A stretch of DNA of 30,380 nucleotides from UMGS1908 sp964432825 (GCA_964432825.1 CAYSOX010000012.1:1-30380), one strand, 5' to 3'; shown: positions 17,401-24,498, counted from the stretch's first letter. Numbers and translations are program-made. Notes: generated by a model from the sequence alone, not told the origin.

Positions 17401-18350
17401 ACACTTTCAGGACTATTCCCCTCGTCGTCCACAACCAAGTTTCCGTCGTCATCCAAAACAATTATTCGCGCGCTTCCGTCCTCTTGCTCTTCTTTTATAA
17501 ATTCAATTTCATCACGCACCAAATCACTTGCCCCATTACCATTTAAAGAAATAAACAAAATTTCACCCTTTAAATTGTATTCAGCATAGGTTTTTCCACT
17601 TATAACACGCGAACTCAAATAATAAAAATTGTTCAAGTAATCGTTTGAACCATCGTCAATATTCTCATTCGTTGCCGTTTGCCCAAAAGTTAAAATCGTT
17701 GGCGAATTTTTTAATGCCCCCTCAAGCGAACTTCGGCTTACAATCTGCGAATAAATCGCTCTACTTCCAACAAAAAGCGTGCTAATATCGGTGTTGTAAA
17801 AAGCATTTTCTGAAACACTCGCAACCGAACTCCCAAGGGTTAACTCCCCAAGTTTTTCACACCCCGCAAAAGCATTGGCGCCAATCGTTGTTCCGCTCAA
17901 AAGTTCTTCGTTAGACGAAAATGTAACCGCCCTAAGTTCTTTACAATTTCTAAACGCACTATCACCAATTGTGACAATGCTTGCAGGTATAATCACCCCT
18001 TTAATTTCCGAATTATTTCTAAACGCATCCTCTTTTATCTTTAAAATTTTCTTGCCATTAAAAGTATCCGGCAAAATCATATACTCCGTTCGAAGAGACG
18101 CACCACTTTTAATGCCCTTAATCATATAACCCGCCCCATAAACCTCATAAATCAATTTGTCCGAAGTGTCTGAATACGCAACAACATTTTCAATATTAGA
18201 CGGCAAATTCTCGTTTATGTTTGGCACCTTAGACGCATTTTTAGGCACAACTAAAATTACCACCATCAAAAAGACAATACCAATTACTGGTGGCAACACT
18301 AAAAATTTGTTACATATTAACTTTTGAAAAAACTCTTTAATCTTCTTCAT
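14427..18350 (-). CDS. Giant BspA-type LRR surface protein with InlB-type repeats
   Basis: A 1307-residue protein, the largest in the window. A basic N-terminus and one hydrophobic segment (about residues 18-36) form the membrane anchor. A first BspA-type LRR block (about 100-200) has units such as 'IGDSAFRNCKELRAV' and 'IGANAFAGCEKLGEL'. Two InlB/Flg_new-like modules follow: about 255-360 (LNGNGASD...YWFSGWSM) and 363-456 (YDLNGGVNHEG...FNGWYLDADF...LYAKF). A very long second LRR block runs from about 475 to 1290, with repeats of about 23 residues. The C-terminus (about 1275-1307) is not a sortase signal. AGGGGTG precedes the ATG by about 4 bases. It is likely an exposed adhesin or scaffold. 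The same module set as in the 488-aa protein points to duplication within the cluster. Confidence 0.87.
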   Translation of the reverse strand: MKKIKEFFQKLICNKFLVLPPVIGIVFLMVVILVVPKNASKVPNINENLPSNIENVVAYSDTSDKLIYEVYGAGYMIKGIKSGASLRTEYMILPDTFNGKKILKIKEDAFRNNSEIKGVIIPASIVTIGDSAFRNCKELRAVTFSSNEELLSGTTIGANAFAGCEKLGELTLGSSVASVSENAFYNTDISTLFVGSRAIYSQIVSRSSLEGALKNSPTILTFGQTATNENIDDGSNDYLNNFYYLSSRVISGKTYAEYNLKGEILFISLNGNGASDLVRDEIEFIKEEQEDGSARIIVLDDDGNLVVDDEGNSPESVPLPRVHKLGYWFSGWSMSNDKNVKVSTIDASINSDISLTAGYFARLIYVEYDLNGGVNHEGNQNGEGEDETIFIASGNPKQLYSPTKEHSMFNGWYLDADFKTPINKIDINIFNHIIYEDEDSTEFDSNAKSITLYAKFDTILLFDSTGTVTGINPAVGLVTNLLIPTVVNEIALTSIGDGAFKNATRLKTVTIGSSIEKVGANAFENCYNLESVEYNGAKITDFGDFAFLNCTKLKDFKLGESVISLGEGLFKNCTNLNSVEFPENSYFADPKLSAQMFSGCKNLITINIPISTTLVGESCFKDCEKLVINLNLFTNLGSIGAYAFSGSAIESVTLKSQYTVIGEGAFANCYKLASVTIDEDFGIKIIPNKLFSGCKKLTSVIFNSLTNEIGEEAFYECSGLKTLVLGQNVVKISKNAFCGTSIEELTIPKSVSQILEGAFKNVKLVNVNSSNLDGWWSGETFVELENAYDFAKKLNEGIELLHFETFVMSNEDENVVVGLTEKGKLQTAIIIPSEVKVIKRSAFNGAIAQKVTFELESGWFKTADYEDFTILDIDNITGNLGIVEALDSYDLSRKEVFIFDETGKVLTGLTEVANQIKKLVIPEGVETINEGAIDGLTYVEKIVLPKSLTKIKAGAFKNLKTSLKVEFLDDTYWSSNETAVDFENESENCSKLLTLNECTKLSVFKIVGSTILGLTEVGKTVDTITIPKFIQCIGVEAFVGCNATYVYIPASVKEIGANAFKGLQKVEQIIFLEGSQLETVGDDAFEGSAKLTKVEFSAGDVVFGVGVFKNCPELKQVILPTKTKKITEYMFANCLKLNDLSGISNVVEIEMGAFMYSGLAEISLSENLKYIRENAFRECRSLVTVTFSEGLISIGDEAFRGCENLSGSLLLPDSVEIIGWYSFSGCKKLNEIKFGDDANIKTIGKGALYGSGIRSLYLPMGARFKIKSTSGTEYGVIEIGSGDITNGPRLAYYINERYYSFVLTRAN

Positions 18351-18434
18351 CTGTCACCCCTAAATTTTAACCCCTTAATTGAAACAAATCCTTATATAAA
18401 AACACATAACCCGCCAAAATACCCTAGTAATAAT

Positions 18435-18464
18435 ATTGTACCAAACCCACCACACTTTTGTCAA
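18435..18464 (-). promoter_or_regulatory. Sigma-A promoter of giant surface protein
   Basis: On the minus strand TTGACA (18464-18459), 18-base spacer ending TTTGG, then TACAAT (18440-18435). Like the promoters of the two neighbouring surface genes it has a consensus -35 and GG directly before the -10. Confidence 0.75.
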
Positions 18465-18597
18465 TTAATTTCCCTTTTAACTCCAAATTTTACATTTTGA
18501 AATTTTCTTTAAACACCCCTTTCACCTCTTCACACCCCTTTGACTTCGGCAAGTTTAAATTTTTATTAAACTCCTCCGCTTAACATCTTTCTTAATT

Positions 18598-19134
18598 TTA
18601 TTCACCCACCCCACTCATAATTGCTTGAATATTTATAACATTCTTCTTTTTCTTATTTGCATATTCATACGCAACTTTTGTTCCGCTGGTTTGCTGATAA
18701 TATGAAAGACTTCCTTTTGAATATTTTCGCATTGTCGGTTTGTAATTTTCAACATAATAAAATACACAAAAATCACTATCGTCAATCATTTCAAAATTTC
18801 TTTCTACATAACTTGCCCTACCAGCAACCCATTTAGACTTAAATTCTTTTTCAGAATTGAATATATATTTTTTATCCTCTGCTTGCCCATCCCCAACCAA
18901 CGAACACCATTCATGCCTACATTTATAAGCAACATTTTCTACAAACTCATACTTTTCTCTAATCTTTGCAAAAACATCTAAACATAAACCATAAAACTCG
19001 CCTTTGCTCCCAAATAAAAACATTGATACATTATGGTTTAAAATCAAATCTTCAATAACATCATATAAAGTCTTTTCAACAATCTCCTTATTTTCAACAT
19101 TTCTATGTCCAATAAAACAACACACTTTACCCAT
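18598..19134 (-). CDS. SLOG-family (YpsA/DUF1273-like) protein
   Basis: A 178-residue protein starting MGKVCCFIGHRNV; the FIGHR motif at residues 7-11 is typical of the SLOG/DprA-like Rossmann fold group that includes YpsA (DUF1273). These proteins are thought to bind nucleotides or nucleotide-derived ligands. After the first strand comes a helix, then MFLFGSKGEFYGLCLD (about 38-53) as the second ligand-loop region. DDSDFCVFYYV (about 117-127) and SGTKVAYEYANKKKKNVINI (about 149-168) follow the usual late strand-helix pattern. The ribosome binding site is GGAGG. Its promoter at 19165-19194 lies next to a dyad and faces a small XRE regulator. The actual ligand and role are unknown. Confidence 0.8.
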   Translation of the reverse strand: MGKVCCFIGHRNVENKEIVEKTLYDVIEDLILNHNVSMFLFGSKGEFYGLCLDVFAKIREKYEFVENVAYKCRHEWCSLVGDGQAEDKKYIFNSEKEFKSKWVAGRASYVERNFEMIDDSDFCVFYYVENYKPTMRKYSKGSLSYYQQTSGTKVAYEYANKKKKNVINIQAIMSGVGE

Positions 19135-19164
19135 TTTTTAAAACCTCCATTTTTGAATAATATA

Positions 19165-19194
19165 ATTATACATCAATCGTGAATGTTTTGCCAA
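19165..19194 (-). promoter_or_regulatory. Sigma-A promoter of SLOG gene
   Basis: On the minus strand TTGGCA (19194-19189), 18-base spacer, TATAAT (19170-19165). It points at the SLOG gene with a leader of about 25 bases. Confidence 0.7.
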
Positions 19195-19198
19195 ACAA

Positions 19199-19220
19199 TT
19201 ATGTAGGCATAACTACATAA
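19199..19220. promoter_or_regulatory. Dyad operator between SLOG and XRE genes
   Basis: TTATGTAG and CTACATAA form a perfect 8-bp inverted repeat with a six-base centre, five bases upstream of the SLOG promoter -35 and about 60 bases before the XRE start codon. Position and size fit a binding site for the XRE protein, which is an inference. Confidence 0.55.
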
Positions 19221-19280
19221 AATTGCTTTTATTTTTTGTTAATATCATAGAAAGAAAACAAAAAATTGGAAGTGATAAAA

Positions 19281-19523
19281 ATGAACATTTGTAAAGCAGT
19301 TGGTTTAAGAATTAGTAACCTTCTTACCGAAAAGCAAATGACACTTTATAAATTGGAACAAAACTCGGGCATATTGCACGGAACAATGATGTGTATAATA
19401 AATGAAAGAAACAAAAATATCACCCTAAAAACAATTATCCAAATAGCACAAGGCTTTAATATGACACTAATTGAATTTTTGGATGATAAACTTTTTTCAA
19501 CTGAAAATCTTGATATTGAATAA
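19281..19523 (+). CDS. Small XRE-family HTH regulator
   Basis: An 80-residue protein that is little more than a Cro/CI-type helix-turn-helix. Residues about 6-66 hold LRISNLLTEKQMTLYKLEQNSG and the recognition helix around GTMMCIINERNKNITLKTIIQIAQG. The hydrophobic end MTLIEFLDDKLF is typical of single-domain phage- or toxin-linked XRE repressors. GGAAGTG lies about 6 bases before the ATG at 19281. A TTG start at 19266 is possible but would place this ribosome binding site inside the gene. It is divergent from the SLOG gene and shares the intergenic dyad, so it may control both. No toxin-like partner gene is next to it. Confidence 0.82.
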   Translation: MNICKAVGLRISNLLTEKQMTLYKLEQNSGILHGTMMCIINERNKNITLKTIIQIAQGFNMTLIEFLDDKLFSTENLDIE

Positions 19524-19669
19524 TTTAATTTAAAGCACAATAAGGCTTTATAAAAGTTACCACCCCTCCACAACTTGTAATTCAAACATCAAAATCAATC
19601 GTCTTTTAATAAATAAAAAATCCTCGCAACCACTAATTAAATTTTGTAGTCATTTTGTTTTATGTATGA

Positions 19670-19698
19670 ATACACCGCCAAATTTTTTGGCGGTGTGC
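19670..19698. terminator. Perfect 11-bp hairpin
   Basis: ACACCGCCAAA and TTTGGCGGTGT pair around a three-base T loop at 19672-19696. It is about 150 bases past the XRE gene and lacks a T-tail on the plus strand, so terminator function is uncertain. It directly joins the first palindrome of the REP-like family. Confidence 0.4.
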
Positions 19699-20001
19699 GG
19701 GACGGGTACTACCCGTCCCCTACAAATTGTGGTAAATTTGGCGGTAGGCAATATTAAAACAAAATAATTCCCACCCCTCATTATACCAAACTATACCAGC
19801 CCACCCCGCACACCTAACACTTTTTATGGTGCATATCTTCGTGCTTGCAACAAAAATCATCCACTTACAACTTTCTCCCGTTATAGCACTTTCTTGCATG
19901 TTAAAATACTTGTAGGGGTCGGATAGTATCCATCCCTCACCTTGTGGTCGCGACATACACAAACCTTTGCTCTTCTGTAGGGGTCGGATAGTATCCGACC
20001 C
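19699..20001. repeat. Three REP-like palindromes (TGTAGGGG-WCGGRTA family)
   Basis: A perfect palindrome GGGACGGGTA-C-TACCCGTCCC lies at 19699-19719 with CTACA on its right, so it is in reverse orientation. Two forward copies follow TGTAG at 19911-19936 (right arm damaged: CCATCCC) and 19976-20001 (GGGTCGGATA/TATCCGACCC). The shared form is TGTAGGGG, then WCGGRTA and its complement. Short GC-rich palindromes of this kind are common dispersed elements in clostridial genomes, though this family's mobiliser is not in the window. Confidence 0.6.
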
Positions 20002-20002
20002 A

Positions 20003-20375
20003 CACACCAACCCGACGGATTGGTGTCTTCATACTAATTACAAAAAATTTAACAAAAGTCCAACCCCTCATTATACCAAACTATACTGGTCAAACGCACA
20101 TCACACATAAAGGCAATCTCTTCATACTAATTACAAAAAATATTTATCATTATCCCCAAAACCCATTACAACAAACTATACCAGTCCGACCCGCACACCA
20201 ACCCGTCGGGTTGGTGTCTTCATACTAATTACAAAAAAATTTAACAAAAATCCAACACCTCATTATACCAAACCATACTGGTCAAACACACATCACACAT
20301 AAAGGCAATCTCTTCATACTAATTACAAAAAATATTTATCATTATTCCCAAAACTCATTACAGCGAACTACACCA
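20003..20375. repeat. Satellite-like repeat, ~95-bp units in ~191-bp pairs
   Basis: TCTTCATACTAATTACAAAAA occurs at 20026, 20119, 20217 and 20311 (spacing 93, 98, 94). Units 1 and 3 match each other best, as do 2 and 4, giving a two-unit period of 191-192 bases. Units 1/3 carry a small CACCAACCCG-type palindrome before the core. Units 2/4 carry CACATCACACATAAAGGCAAT. Each unit also contains a CATTATACCAAACTATACTGG-like segment, which also occurs alone near 19778. There is no coding capacity. Confidence 0.7.
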
Positions 20376-20380
20376 GTAAG

Positions 20381-20476
20381 TTCGTTTGGATTTTCGAGAA
20401 AAAACACACAACACAGGTTGCCGATAGTATGATTACATCGGTGTTCTGTTTTGTGTGTTTTTACCGAAAAGACGAA
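20381..20476. repeat. 95-base near-continuous long hairpin
   Basis: The left arm (20381-20416) carries TTCGT, TTTTCG and AAAACACACAACACAG. The right arm (20446-20476) carries CTGTTTTGTGTGTTTT, CGAAAA and ACGAA. Inside the loop CCGAT and ATCGG pair again. The whole element can fold into one stem with a few bulges. It lies about 60 bases past the alcohol dehydrogenase stop. It could be a miniature inverted-repeat element or a hairpin RNA. Confidence 0.6.
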
Positions 20477-20499
20477 TGAAATTACGGATAGTCTGTTCC

Positions 20500-20520
20500 G
20501 CCCGTCCGGTTTAGACGGGC
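20500..20520 (-). terminator. GC-rich hairpin after alcohol dehydrogenase
   Basis: GCCCGTC (20500-20506) pairs with GACGGGC (20514-20520), 15 bases past the stop codon. The minus strand downstream (GGAACAG) lacks a T run, so termination efficiency is doubtful. Confidence 0.4.
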
Positions 20521-20534
20521 AAAACTTTTTCAAC

Positions 20535-21731
20535 CTACATTAAATTATAATAAAATTTTTCCAACTCTTTTCTACTCATCAATTTTGGAACCGGATACAA
20601 CGGATTTGCCTCCACACTTGCCCTTTTTGCAAGGGTTGGAACATCCACCATTTTAAGTTCTCTTATTTTTGTTGGAATTTCCATTTTTTGATTTAAATCC
20701 TTAACCCAATTAATAAAACGGGTCGAAGCCTCACTATCCACCGTCTGAGCATCTGCAAGCCCAATAATTTTTGCGAGTCGCGAAAGTGGTTTATATACCT
20801 TTTCACCATAATATTCTAACATATATGGCAAAATTATAGCATTGCAAAGTCCGTGCTGAACCCCATACATCCCGCCAATTGAATGCGCAATTGCATGAAC
20901 ATACCCAACATAACTTCTAGTAAACGCCACACCAGCATAATAAGATGCCTTAAGCATATTTGACCGTGCCGTAAGGTTTGAACCATTTTCATAGGCCTCT
21001 AGCAAATTTTCGGCAATAAGTTTAACCGCGTCTTCGCTAAGTTTTCGAGTTTCTGCCGTTGTACTTTTGCCAATATATGCCTCCACCGCATGAACCAAAG
21101 CATCCAGCCCCGTCCAAGCGGTAATATTTTTTGGAAGCCCAATTGTAACTTTTGGGTCAAGCAACACATAATGCGCTATTAGTGAAAAATCGTTTATAGG
21201 GAACTTTCTATGTGTGATTTCATCGGTAATAACCGCAGCAACAGTGGCTTCACTGCCCGTTCCCGCCGTTGTTGGGATTGCAATAAATAGCGGAATTTTC
21301 TTTCGAATTTTTAAAAGCCCACGCATTTTTTGAACCTTTTTATTCGGACGCACAAATCTTGCCCCAATAATTTTGGCACAGTCCATAACCGAACCGCCAC
21401 CAAAAGCAATTATCCCTTCACATGCTTGTTGCTTAAAAATTGAAAGCCCCGTTTCAATACATGACACGGTTGGGTTTTGCACCACACCATCAAACACAAT
21501 AACTTTAATGCCCGCATTCAAAAGTTCTTCTTCCAACTCTTTTGTAAGCCCAAGCCTCATAATTGACTTATCGGTTACAAGCATTATTCGTCGAACCCCA
21601 TTTCTTTCAAGCAATTGCCTCAATTCTACAAGATTTTCAAGTTTTTTAGGTTTGCGATAGGGAAGCAAGGGACTAATTAGCCTAAACCCCGCTTGATACC
21701 CTCTACACCAAATTCTACTTAAAATATTCAT
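20535..21731 (-). CDS. Iron-type (group III) alcohol dehydrogenase
   Basis: A 398-residue member of the iron-containing alcohol dehydrogenase family (Pfam PF00465). These cytosolic enzymes reduce aldehydes or ketones, or oxidise alcohols, with NAD(P)H. The nucleotide-binding GGGSVMD lies at residues 111-117. The PTTAGTGSE segment (153-161) is the family signature. The metal ligands are all in place: D210 and H214 in GLDALVHA, H279 in HAIAHSIGG, H293 in QHGLCNA. Length is normal for the family, with an N-terminal extension of about 25 residues (residues 1-25, with RGYQAGFRLISPLLPY) before the usual start. The ribosome binding site is AAGGAG. It stands alone between noncoding DNA and a scaffold gap. 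The substrate cannot be named. Confidence 0.9.
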   Translation of the reverse strand: MNILSRIWCRGYQAGFRLISPLLPYRKPKKLENLVELRQLLERNGVRRIMLVTDKSIMRLGLTKELEEELLNAGIKVIVFDGVVQNPTVSCIETGLSIFKQQACEGIIAFGGGSVMDCAKIIGARFVRPNKKVQKMRGLLKIRKKIPLFIAIPTTAGTGSEATVAAVITDEITHRKFPINDFSLIAHYVLLDPKVTIGLPKNITAWTGLDALVHAVEAYIGKSTTAETRKLSEDAVKLIAENLLEAYENGSNLTARSNMLKASYYAGVAFTRSYVGYVHAIAHSIGGMYGVQHGLCNAIILPYMLEYYGEKVYKPLSRLAKIIGLADAQTVDSEASTRFINWVKDLNQKMEIPTKIRELKMVDVPTLAKRASVEANPLYPVPKLMSRKELEKFYYNLM

Positions 21732-21774
21732 ACAAATTTCTCCTTAGTCTTTAATACCCCTACTTTGTACACTC

Positions 21775-21786
21775 ATTATTATACCA
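21775..21786 (-). promoter_or_regulatory. Extended -10 promoter of alcohol dehydrogenase
   Basis: On the minus strand TGGTATAAT (TATAAT at 21783-21778), an extended -10, with only a weak TTTTAA 17 bases upstream as -35. The leader would be about 40 bases. Confidence 0.55.
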
Positions 21787-21931
21787 CCCACCTTCAATTT
21801 TTAAAATCAAATTTACCACACTTTCAGTTTTTACATAAAAAAGTATAAAATGTTAATTAGCAAATATCCTATCATAATACTTCAAACAAGGCTTCCCCGT
21901 TTGCTATATATTTCCACCCAATAAATTAATT

Positions 21932-22031
21932 NNNNNNNNNNNNNNNNNNNNNNNNNNNNNNNNNNNNNNNNNNNNNNNNNNNNNNNNNNNNNNNNNNNNN
22001 NNNNNNNNNNNNNNNNNNNNNNNNNNNNNNN
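21932..22031. other. Assembly gap of 100 N
   Basis: Exactly 100 unknown bases, the default size in scaffolding. Real distance and content are unknown, so gene order across 21931/22032 rests on read pairing. The flanking 200 bases on the left (21790-21931) hold no feature I recognise. Confidence 0.95.
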
Positions 22032-22074
22032 TATTCCTCAAACAAAAACTCCCGAGTTATAGTTTATTTTCACA

Positions 22075-22131
22075 CAAAAAATTGACTTGATTGAAAATGA
22101 AGCGAACCCCAAAATCAATCAAGCCAATTGT
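22075..22131 (-). terminator. Intrinsic terminator of 622-aa lipoprotein
   Basis: ATTGACTTGATTGA (22081-22094) pairs with TCAATCAAGCCAAT (22115-22128), with one mismatch, around a 20-base loop. On the minus strand it is followed by TTTTTTG. It lies about 50 bases past the stop. Confidence 0.75.
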
Positions 22132-22177
22132 TTTTAATGTTTAATATTTTATTAAAACTTGTTGCAAAACACCCGTT

Positions 22178-24046
22178 TTATGCCATATATGTTAAAATGT
22201 CAACAATTTTAGCATTTACTGTTCCGCCTTCAGTGACCAACATAACAGCAAGATGTCTGCCATCCTTTCCAAAAGTTCCAGAAACTATTGTTTCACTAAC
22301 ACTTCCAGTTAGCGAACCAAGGTTTGCTTCCAACAAATTATAGATTGTATAAGTTGCACCACTGTCTGTTGTAGTTTTGGTATAAACCATACCATCTAAA
22401 ACTCCAAATGCTGAAACTTCAGCGCCCTTAAAATAAACCTTTGAATTTTTTACATCATTTCGTAAAAGTTGAACTTTATCCACCTTTTTATCAATAACAT
22501 AATATTCTATTGCTATTGTTGTTCCTTCTTCTTGAATCTTCTTGCTTAACAAGATTTTGCCATTTGCCATTGTTTCAAAATTGTCATATTCAAAATTTGC
22601 AACGACCTTACCATTAGAGTCTAAAACACCCCACATATCAGAATTATCATCGCAAATCGCAACCATTCCAGAAACGGCTTCAATTTTAAACTCAGCAATT
22701 TCCATTTGGCCAACAACCGAATTTAATGAACAAACTTTTTCAAATTTTCTATCAACAATTTCGTAAAATGCATAACTACCCTTATATTGAACCAAAAATC
22801 TATCATCTGTTATTTTGGTTATATTTTCAATACAAGGCAATTCTTTAACTTTCACACTTTCATTTAGTTGTAAAGTTATTTTAGTGCCATTTTTGTTTAA
22901 ATATCCATCGTCAATTTTGTAAGCATTCACCAAAACATAATCGCTGTCATTTTCTGCATAAACTACAGAACCTTCAACAATTACATAATCAAAGTCTTTA
23001 ATTTCTTTAACCTTTTGGGTTCTTAAATTTATACTTAAGGTTGACATTTTATATGCATTGCCATCGTTATCAACAAAATCATAATCTTCGTTACAATTTG
23101 CAGGCACTTCATTACGAGGTTGAATAATCAAACTGCTTCCAACAACAAATCCGCCCGAAATTGAAGACATATCGACACTGACCGAGCCCAAGTATTTTCC
23201 TTTTTTCATATCATAAATTTCAAAACCAGACTCCTTGTCTACTCTTTTTGCTAGCAATACATAATTAATTGTATCCTTATTAAGTTCTACTACATCATCT
23301 GAAGTTCCTAACCCCAAATACATCCCTAATGGCATAGCACCATTAACCCATAATGGGTCGCCATCATCCAAACGAGTTTCCCAAACTACATCTCTTTTGC
23401 CCTTTTTGTCGATTTGTTGTAGTTCAAAATATACTCCGTCCTCATTTTTTACACTCCACAACTCAAAACGCTTTTTACCGTCTTTTAACGCGCCTACAAG
23501 TTCAGCACCTTCTAAACCTTCGCCAAACTCAACCGCCAAACCATTTTCGCAATTAATGATAGAAGTTTTAGCGTTTCCATCTTCCGTTTTAGTACCCTTA
23601 TAATATGTCACATCGCCAAATTCACCAGCCAACTCTAAATCTTCATACTCATAAGAAATCACAAGGCTTCCAGTTTTAAAACTGTACACACCCTTTTTCT
23701 GCACGCCGTCAACTTCCTTTGTTAAAACGACCGTACCATTATCTGAAACATTTAGATATTTAACCTGTTCATTTGATGATGCTGTAAAGTTTGCAAATGC
23801 TAAACCATTACCAACTTTCCAGTCTTCAGCACTTTCTTGACCATACGAAACTTCAAAACTTGTGTCTTTCAAGTTCTCTTTATGCCCCTTAAGTTCATCA
23901 ATTTCGTACTTCACTGAGTCTGAATAAACATTTACGGTGTTTATACTTCTCTTAGTTCCACAACCTGCAAGCAATGTAGAGGTCAAAACGGATAACCCAA
24001 ACACCACCGCAACCGCAAGCATTAAAAATACATTTTTCTTTTTCAT
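22178..24046 (-). CDS. Large lipoprotein, beta-propeller-like with a WG repeat
   Basis: A 622-residue predicted lipoprotein. The signal peptide ends in the lipobox LLAGC, so Cys29 would be lipidated and the rest held on the outer face of the membrane. The mature part is a series of short strands with turns of the type 'G.W.V' and 'DG..Y', suggesting a beta-propeller. One clear WG-type repeat lies at about residues 472-500 (WGVLDSNGKVVANFEYDNF). No catalytic motif is visible. The start is supported by AAGGAG about 9 bases upstream. It has its own consensus promoter at 24214-24243 and a leader of about 160 bases containing a long hairpin, so expression may be controlled after initiation. Function unknown. 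Confidence 0.75.
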   Translation of the reverse strand: MKKKNVFLMLAVAVVFGLSVLTSTLLAGCGTKRSINTVNVYSDSVKYEIDELKGHKENLKDTSFEVSYGQESAEDWKVGNGLAFANFTASSNEQVKYLNVSDNGTVVLTKEVDGVQKKGVYSFKTGSLVISYEYEDLELAGEFGDVTYYKGTKTEDGNAKTSIINCENGLAVEFGEGLEGAELVGALKDGKKRFELWSVKNEDGVYFELQQIDKKGKRDVVWETRLDDGDPLWVNGAMPLGMYLGLGTSDDVVELNKDTINYVLLAKRVDKESGFEIYDMKKGKYLGSVSVDMSSISGGFVVGSSLIIQPRNEVPANCNEDYDFVDNDGNAYKMSTLSINLRTQKVKEIKDFDYVIVEGSVVYAENDSDYVLVNAYKIDDGYLNKNGTKITLQLNESVKVKELPCIENITKITDDRFLVQYKGSYAFYEIVDRKFEKVCSLNSVVGQMEIAEFKIEAVSGMVAICDDNSDMWGVLDSNGKVVANFEYDNFETMANGKILLSKKIQEEGTTIAIEYYVIDKKVDKVQLLRNDVKNSKVYFKGAEVSAFGVLDGMVYTKTTTDSGATYTIYNLLEANLGSLTGSVSETIVSGTFGKDGRHLAVMLVTEGGTVNAKIVDILTYMA

Positions 24047-24103
24047 ACCTTTCTCCTTTTTTTATTTTTTTGAAACCAAACAAATTTAAGTCACAAATGA
24101 AAC

Positions 24104-24170
24104 CCGCCTTTAAGTGAAGTGGATTTTTTGCACTAAAACAATCTTATTCACCTCACTTAAAAGCAGGCCT
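24104..24170 (-). promoter_or_regulatory. Long hairpin in lipoprotein leader
   Basis: On the minus strand GCCTGCTTTTAAGTGAGGTG pairs with CACTTCACTTAAAGGC (plus a few bulges) around a loop of about 26 bases. It lies in the predicted 5' leader between the promoter at 24214-24243 and the start at 24046. Only three T residues follow, so it is not a clear terminator. It could stabilise the message or be a regulatory fold. Confidence 0.5.
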
Positions 24171-24213
24171 CTTATTATATAACCCCTTCTTTATTCAATT
24201 TCTTCATATTTAC

Positions 24214-24243
24214 ATTATATTAAACTGCATAAATATTTGTCAA
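24214..24243 (-). promoter_or_regulatory. Consensus sigma-A promoter of 622-aa lipoprotein
   Basis: On the minus strand TTGACA (24243-24238), 18-base spacer, TATAAT (24219-24214). Both boxes match consensus exactly. The predicted leader is about 160 bases. Confidence 0.8.
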
Positions 24244-24284
24244 CATTTTAATTAAGTTTTTTTAAATTTGTAAATTTTGCAACA

Positions 24285-24385
24285 AATAAAAAAGTGGAAT
24301 TGCTTCCACTTTGGCTGTCTCGAACAGTATTTCAAATTTTTTTGCTTGACACTTATATTATACGCAATAAATTAACAAAAGTCAC
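24285..24385 (-). ncRNA. Short-RNA cassette 3 (downstream-most)
   Basis: Promoter GTGACT-N17-TATAAT at 24385-24357, then a predicted RNA of about 65 bases starting near 24350. It keeps the first bases of the repeat (TGTCAAGCAAA) but then differs from the other two. It has a CTGT/ACAG hairpin and ends in a perfect 8-bp hairpin, AAGTGGAA/TTCCACTT (24292-24311), followed by TTTTTATTTG, a good terminator. It has no plausible ORF. Confidence 0.55.
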
Positions 24386-24394
24386 CATATAAAT

Positions 24395-24490
24395 AAAAAA
24401 TGCCCTTTAGGGTTAAAAAAACCTTTCGGGCGAACCGCAAATTTCTTTGCTTGACACTTATATTATACACAATAAATTAACAAAAGTCAC
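24395..24490 (-). ncRNA. Short-RNA cassette 2
   Basis: Promoter GTGACT-N17-TATAAT at 24490-24462. The predicted RNA of about 60 bases starts near 24456. It contains a GCAAA-GAAA-TTTGC tetraloop hairpin and ends in GCCC/GGGC plus GGTT/AACC (24402-24431), followed by ATTTTTTATTT. It is nearly identical to cassette 1. A GTG-started frame of 14 codons (MSSKEICGSPERFF) lies inside but lacks a ribosome binding site. Confidence 0.55.
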
Positions 24491-24498
24491 CATATAAA

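Noticed and set aside
19720..20010. 96-codon minus-strand ORF
   Set aside because: It runs through two REP-like palindromes and has no ribosome binding site.
20003..20375. CRISPR array
   Set aside because: The regions between cores are themselves repeated in pairs, so there are no unique spacers.
24344..24380. Plus-strand promoter from TTGACA in the 105-bp repeat
   Set aside because: No -10 box lies 16-18 bases downstream on the plus strand. The same bases read as a good promoter on the minus strand.
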